A stretch of DNA of 17,612 nucleotides from HGM10611 sp964384805 (GTDB lineage: Bacteria > Bacillota_I > Bacilli_A > ML615J-28 > CAG-313): assembly GCA_964384805.1 (NCBI GenBank), contig CAYLLO010000030.1, positions 1-17,612 of the forward strand. Direction: 5' to 3'. The notes below the pieces were generated by a model that was given only the letters and a program-made list of their open reading frames with translations, did not search any database and was not told the DNA's origin. The first letter of the stretch is position 1, and every line of letters starts with the position of its first letter. A program made the translations under genes and the position numbers. Of the stretch, positions 14,918 through 17,612 are shown in pieces.

Positions 14918-14954
14918 TACTAATAGTAAATAAAACATAAAATGAGGAAAAAAT

Positions 14955-16625
14955 ATGAGTAAAATTAAAATTTCGGCCCTGGGAGGAATGGGAGAAAATG
15001 GTAAAAATATGTTTATTGTTGAAGTCGATAATCGTATTTTTATTATGGATGCAGGGTTAAAATACCCTGAAATGGATATGTATGGAATAGATGCTGTAAT
15101 TCCTGATATTAGTTATTTAATTGAGAATAAGGAGCGTATAGAAGGAATTTTTATATCTCATGGGCATGAGGATCACATTGGTGCTTTGCCATATCTATTG
15201 AAAAATATTAATGTTAGAGTTTATGCTACTCACTTTACGATTTGTTTAATTGAATCACATCTGCAAGAAAATAATATGAATAAAAGCCATTATAAATTGT
15301 ATCGAATTAATGATAATAAAGTTTTAAATTTTGGAGATGTCAGTGTCTCTTTCTTTAATACTACTCATAGTATACCAGAATCTGTAGGAATTGTTATTTC
15401 GACTAATGATGGAAACATTGTGTATGCACCAGATTTTAACTTTGGAGTTGAAAAAAATACAAAATATTTAACATCATTTGATAAAATAACTAGTTTAAAT
15501 CAAAAGGGAGTGTTGTTAGTACTAGCAGAGAGTATTGGTATTAGTGATATTGATCGCTCTGCTAATGATTTATTATTTGAACATAGCTTTAACAATATTT
15601 TGGATAATAATAACCATCGTATTTTTGCATCTGTCTTTTCTACTGATTTATCACGAATTCAAAAAATAATTGATATGAGTTTAGAAAAAAATCGGAAGAT
15701 TGCAATTATGGGTAGAAAAGGGGAAGAAGTTATAGATATAGCTATAAAATCTGGATATTTAAAAATTCCTGAAAAAGCTTATCAAATCTTTAAACCATAC
15801 GATGAAAAAAATCATAATGAAATAGATAATATTGTTGTTTTGGTAACGGGTATGCGTAATGAACCATATAACATTTTAAGTAGAATTTATAATGGCAAAG
15901 ATCGTTTTATTCGTTTTACTGATAAGGATCAAGTAGTTTTTATTTCTGATCCTATTCCAGGAACTTTGAAAAATTATATTAGCACAATGGATGAATTATA
16001 TCGTATGAATGTTTTAGTTGAAACAATTTCTAAAAAGAAATTAAGAACTTCCCATGCAACTACAGAAGATTTATATTTATTATATTCGATGACTAAACCG
16101 AAGTATATTTGTCCAATAATTGGAGAATACCGTCATTTACATCGTCACAAATTACTACTCAAAACTTTTGGCTATGCTGAAGAAAATGTTGTTAACATTG
16201 ATAATGGTAAAGTAATAGTTATTGAAAATGGAAGACTTCAAACTGAAGAAGTTATCCCTACAGGAGATGTTTATGTCGATGGTACATTAATTGGTAATGT
16301 TAGTAATGAATTAGTTGGTAAACGAGAGCAATTGGCACAAGAGGGAGCAGTAATAATTGTTGGTTATGTTGATATGCGACGTCGACAAGTAGTCAATTTG
16401 CCAATAATTACCACTAAAGGATTTGTTTATACTACAGATATTGATAACTTTAATAATGCTATTTCTGATTTATTTATGCGAATGATGAAAAATGCTTTAA
16501 ATAAAAATAAATTTGAAAAAGAGCAAGTGATTAATTTCTTAACTGAAGAAATTGGGAAGATTGTTTACCGATTATCGAAAAAACGTCCAACTATTTTGCC
16601 AGTTTTAATTGATGTTAAAAGATAG
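14955..16625 (+). CDS. Ribonuclease J family protein with partly degenerate active site
   Basis: A 556-residue metallo-beta-lactamase/beta-CASP protein, full length for RNase J, which degrades and matures RNA by 5'-exonuclease and endonuclease action. The first metal motif SHGHEDHIG is intact (H69, H71, D73, H74), as are H138 (TTHSIPES) and D160. Several later motifs are eroded: the usual H-x-S-G-H reads LRTSH (L363, H367), the PVHGEYR motif reads PIIGEYR (I389 in place of a zinc-binding histidine), and the LLSDST and TGSQGEP motifs read VLAESI and TGMRNEP. This suggests an RNase J2-like or weak paralogue rather than the main RNase J1. The C-terminal domain (IITTKGFVY, KKRPTILPV) is complete. 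It has its own promoter, although readthrough from spoVAF is possible. Confidence 0.88.
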   Translation: MSKIKISALGGMGENGKNMFIVEVDNRIFIMDAGLKYPEMDMYGIDAVIPDISYLIENKERIEGIFISHGHEDHIGALPYLLKNINVRVYATHFTICLIESHLQENNMNKSHYKLYRINDNKVLNFGDVSVSFFNTTHSIPESVGIVISTNDGNIVYAPDFNFGVEKNTKYLTSFDKITSLNQKGVLLVLAESIGISDIDRSANDLLFEHSFNNILDNNNHRIFASVFSTDLSRIQKIIDMSLEKNRKIAIMGRKGEEVIDIAIKSGYLKIPEKAYQIFKPYDEKNHNEIDNIVVLVTGMRNEPYNILSRIYNGKDRFIRFTDKDQVVFISDPIPGTLKNYISTMDELYRMNVLVETISKKKLRTSHATTEDLYLLYSMTKPKYICPIIGEYRHLHRHKLLLKTFGYAEENVVNIDNGKVIVIENGRLQTEEVIPTGDVYVDGTLIGNVSNELVGKREQLAQEGAVIIVGYVDMRRRQVVNLPIITTKGFVYTTDIDNFNNAISDLFMRMMKNALNKNKFEKEQVINFLTEEIGKIVYRLSKKRPTILPVLIDVKR

Positions 16626-16651
16626 CAATAATTAAACATAAAAGATGATGG

Positions 16652-16679
16652 TACCTCATATATTGATATGAGGTATTTT
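16652..16679 (+). terminator. Hairpin after rnj that also holds the ribosome binding site of the next gene
   Basis: TACCTCATAT (16652-16661) and ATATGAGGTA (16666-16675) form a perfect 10-bp stem with an ATTG loop, followed by TTTT. This is a plausible but short-tailed terminator for the RNase J gene. The right arm contains GAGGT (16670-16674), five bases before the ATG at 16680. Confidence 0.6.
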
Positions 16680-17288
16680 ATGTATAAAAATAATATTAAA
16701 AATCAAAGTCTAAAAAAAATATATTATATAATTAATGAAATTAATGATGAATATCCTTTATGGTGGCAAGAATTTTCAGAGAATATTATTTTAAAATCAC
16801 ATATTACTTTTATTAATCATACTACTTTAATAATTGGTATTTATGAATTAGCTATCCAAGATTTAATTATTTTATATAATATTCTTAAACACTTTAAAAA
16901 GAATAAATTATTGACAAAAGTAATTAATAAAAAAGAATTTTTAATAATACATGTTAATAATGAAAAAACAATGGAGTATTTGATAAATCCTGTAAAATGG
17001 TTGAATTTAGTTGTATACAAATATTTGAGTGAAGAATATGATTTAAATTGTTTAATTTTAGAACCAGAAAAAAACGAAACTTTGAGGTTTATCTATAGAG
17101 GAACGGTATATCATTTTTATACAGAGCCATTAGAAGAAATTAAATCAAATAAATATCATAAATATGTTTATTTATATAAAGATATGTATGTGAAATATGT
17201 AAATTTATTAGATAATCAACTTAAATATGTTAGGAATCGTCATGATTTTTTAAAAAATTTTAATAAAATAATTGAAAAAAATAATTGA
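16680..17288 (+). CDS. Hypothetical protein, very AT-rich, not recognised
   Basis: I do not recognise this 202-residue protein. It is rich in Lys, Asn, Ile and Tyr, has no signal peptide and no clear membrane helix, and looks like a soluble mixed alpha/beta protein. Notable stretches are EYPLWWQEFSENI near the N-terminus, INPVKWLNLVVYKYL in the middle and a C-terminal basic helix (DFLKNFNKIIEK). I chose ATG 16680 because GAGGT at 16670-16674 fits it; an in-frame ATG at 16668 would add four residues but lies inside the hairpin stem. GC content is only about 8-25% in 60-base samples counted by hand, lower than the neighbours, which could mark a fast-evolving or acquired gene. It is intact and probably expressed from the RNase J transcript or a weak promoter of its own. 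Confidence 0.7.
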   Translation: MYKNNIKNQSLKKIYYIINEINDEYPLWWQEFSENIILKSHITFINHTTLIIGIYELAIQDLIILYNILKHFKKNKLLTKVINKKEFLIIHVNNEKTMEYLINPVKWLNLVVYKYLSEEYDLNCLILEPEKNETLRFIYRGTVYHFYTEPLEEIKSNKYHKYVYLYKDMYVKYVNLLDNQLKYVRNRHDFLKNFNKIIEKNN

Positions 17289-17311
17289 TATAATATTTTA
17301 ATATGTTTTTC

Positions 17312-17340
17312 TTGCAATTTTCAACGAAATGTAGTATAAT
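17312..17340 (+). promoter_or_regulatory. Sigma-A promoter of rpmG
   Basis: TTGCAA (17312-17317), a 17-base spacer and a perfect TATAAT (17335-17340) lie 31 bases before the rpmG ATG. This is one of the two strongest promoters in the window, as expected for a ribosomal protein gene. Confidence 0.85.
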
Positions 17341-17371
17341 ATGAGAGATGTAATTTTAGGAGGAACTGAAA

Positions 17372-17527
17372 ATGCGTATAAATGTATTATTAAAATGTTC
17401 TGAATGTGGAGAAGAAAATTATTTAACAGAAAAAAATAAACGTAACACCCCAGATAGAATGGAGTACAAAAAGTATTGTCCACGTTGTAAGAAAACTACT
17501 ATTCATAAGGAAAAAACGAAGAAGTAG
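17372..17527 (+). CDS. rpmG: 50S ribosomal protein L33, zinc-binding type
   Basis: A 51-residue protein of the large ribosomal subunit. The start MRINVLLKCSECGEENY, the KNKRNTPDRMEYKKYCPRC segment and the basic tail match L33. It keeps both CxxC pairs (C9/C12 and C36/C39), so it is the zinc-binding (C+) form; many Bacillota also hold a cysteine-free version used in zinc shortage. A strong AGGAGG at 17358-17363 and a near-consensus promoter precede it. A terminator follows directly, so it is transcribed alone, although L33 often lies before secE-nusG, which may continue beyond the window. Confidence 0.96.
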   Translation: MRINVLLKCSECGEENYLTEKNKRNTPDRMEYKKYCPRCKKTTIHKEKTKK

Positions 17528-17534
17528 AGATTAG

Positions 17535-17568
17535 AAGTTTAAGGGAAACCTTGAACTTTTTATTTTTT
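17535..17568 (+). terminator. Terminator of rpmG
   Basis: AAGTTTAAGG (17535-17544) pairs with CCTTGAACTT (17549-17558) through one G-U wobble, closed by a GAAA tetraloop and followed by TTTATTTTTT. Confidence 0.85.
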
Positions 17569-17612
17569 ATAAGGAAACTACATACTAAGACTTATGATAG
17601 AAAAAATACCCC

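Noticed and set aside
17298..17483. 61-codon open frame on the minus strand opposite rpmG
   Set aside because: It is antisense to the conserved L33 gene and its promoter, and has no recognisable features.
17594..17612. Possible start of a further gene at ATG 17594
   Set aside because: Only six codons are visible and no well-spaced ribosome binding site precedes it; AAGGAA at 17571 is too far away.
1..17612. CRISPR arrays, tRNA or rRNA genes, transposases or a defence system
   Set aside because: No spaced direct repeats, no tRNA-like cloverleaf segments and no nuclease, helicase or transposase genes were seen; apart from one unknown gene, all coding frames are explained by recognised families.

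Overview
The window looks like the chromosome of a low-GC, endospore-forming member of the Bacillota. Most genes are very AT-rich. The evidence for sporulation is direct: a dacF-spoIIAA-spoIIAB-sigF-spoVA block in the Bacillus subtilis order, preceded by two perfect Spo0A boxes. The shortened sigF, small spoVA set and overall composition would fit a gut Erysipelotrichia/Coprobacillaceae-type organism, but that placement is inference.

Layout. (1) Bases 2-331 are the tail of an ABC exporter gene of about 51% GC (hand count, 169/331), ending in a long terminator-like hairpin; composition falls to roughly 17-25% GC straight after the stop, which suggests the edge of an acquired segment. (2) 613-3153 is a tight three-gene importer operon (ATPase, permease, NMT1/THI5-like lipoprotein) of unknown substrate. 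(3) plsX lies alone on the minus strand (3181-4197), sharing a bidirectional terminator with the importer and a divergent promoter region with the next operon. (4) 4332-7739 holds a diacylglycerol-kinase-family lipid kinase, uracil-DNA glycosylase and a large surface lipoprotein with InlB-type and Big_2-like repeats and a C-terminal SGNH hydrolase domain. (5) 7827-14878 is the sporulation block: dacF, a NahK-like sugar 1-kinase overlapping it by 4 nt, the Spo0A-box region, spoIIAA-spoIIAB-sigF, then spoVAC-spoVAD-spoVAEb-spoVAF. (6) 14955-16625 is an RNase J family protein with some degenerate active-site motifs. (7) 16680-17288 is an extremely AT-rich gene I do not recognise, whose ribosome binding site lies in a hairpin. 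(8) 17372-17527 is rpmG (ribosomal protein L33), followed by its terminator.

How the genes work together. Spo0A~P would switch on spoIIAA-AB-sigF. SpoIIAA and SpoIIAB control sigma-F in the forespore, and forespore sigma factors would then drive dacF (cortex peptidoglycan trimming) and spoVA (Ca-dipicolinate channel). dacF and spoVAC share a similar promoter-leader layout. The most unusual points are that the two Spo0A boxes form the arms of what also looks like an intrinsic terminator, that a sugar 1-kinase is embedded in the sporulation block, that SigF is much shortened, and that the RNase J has lost one predicted zinc ligand. I see no CRISPR array, tRNA, rRNA, transposase or recognisable defence system.
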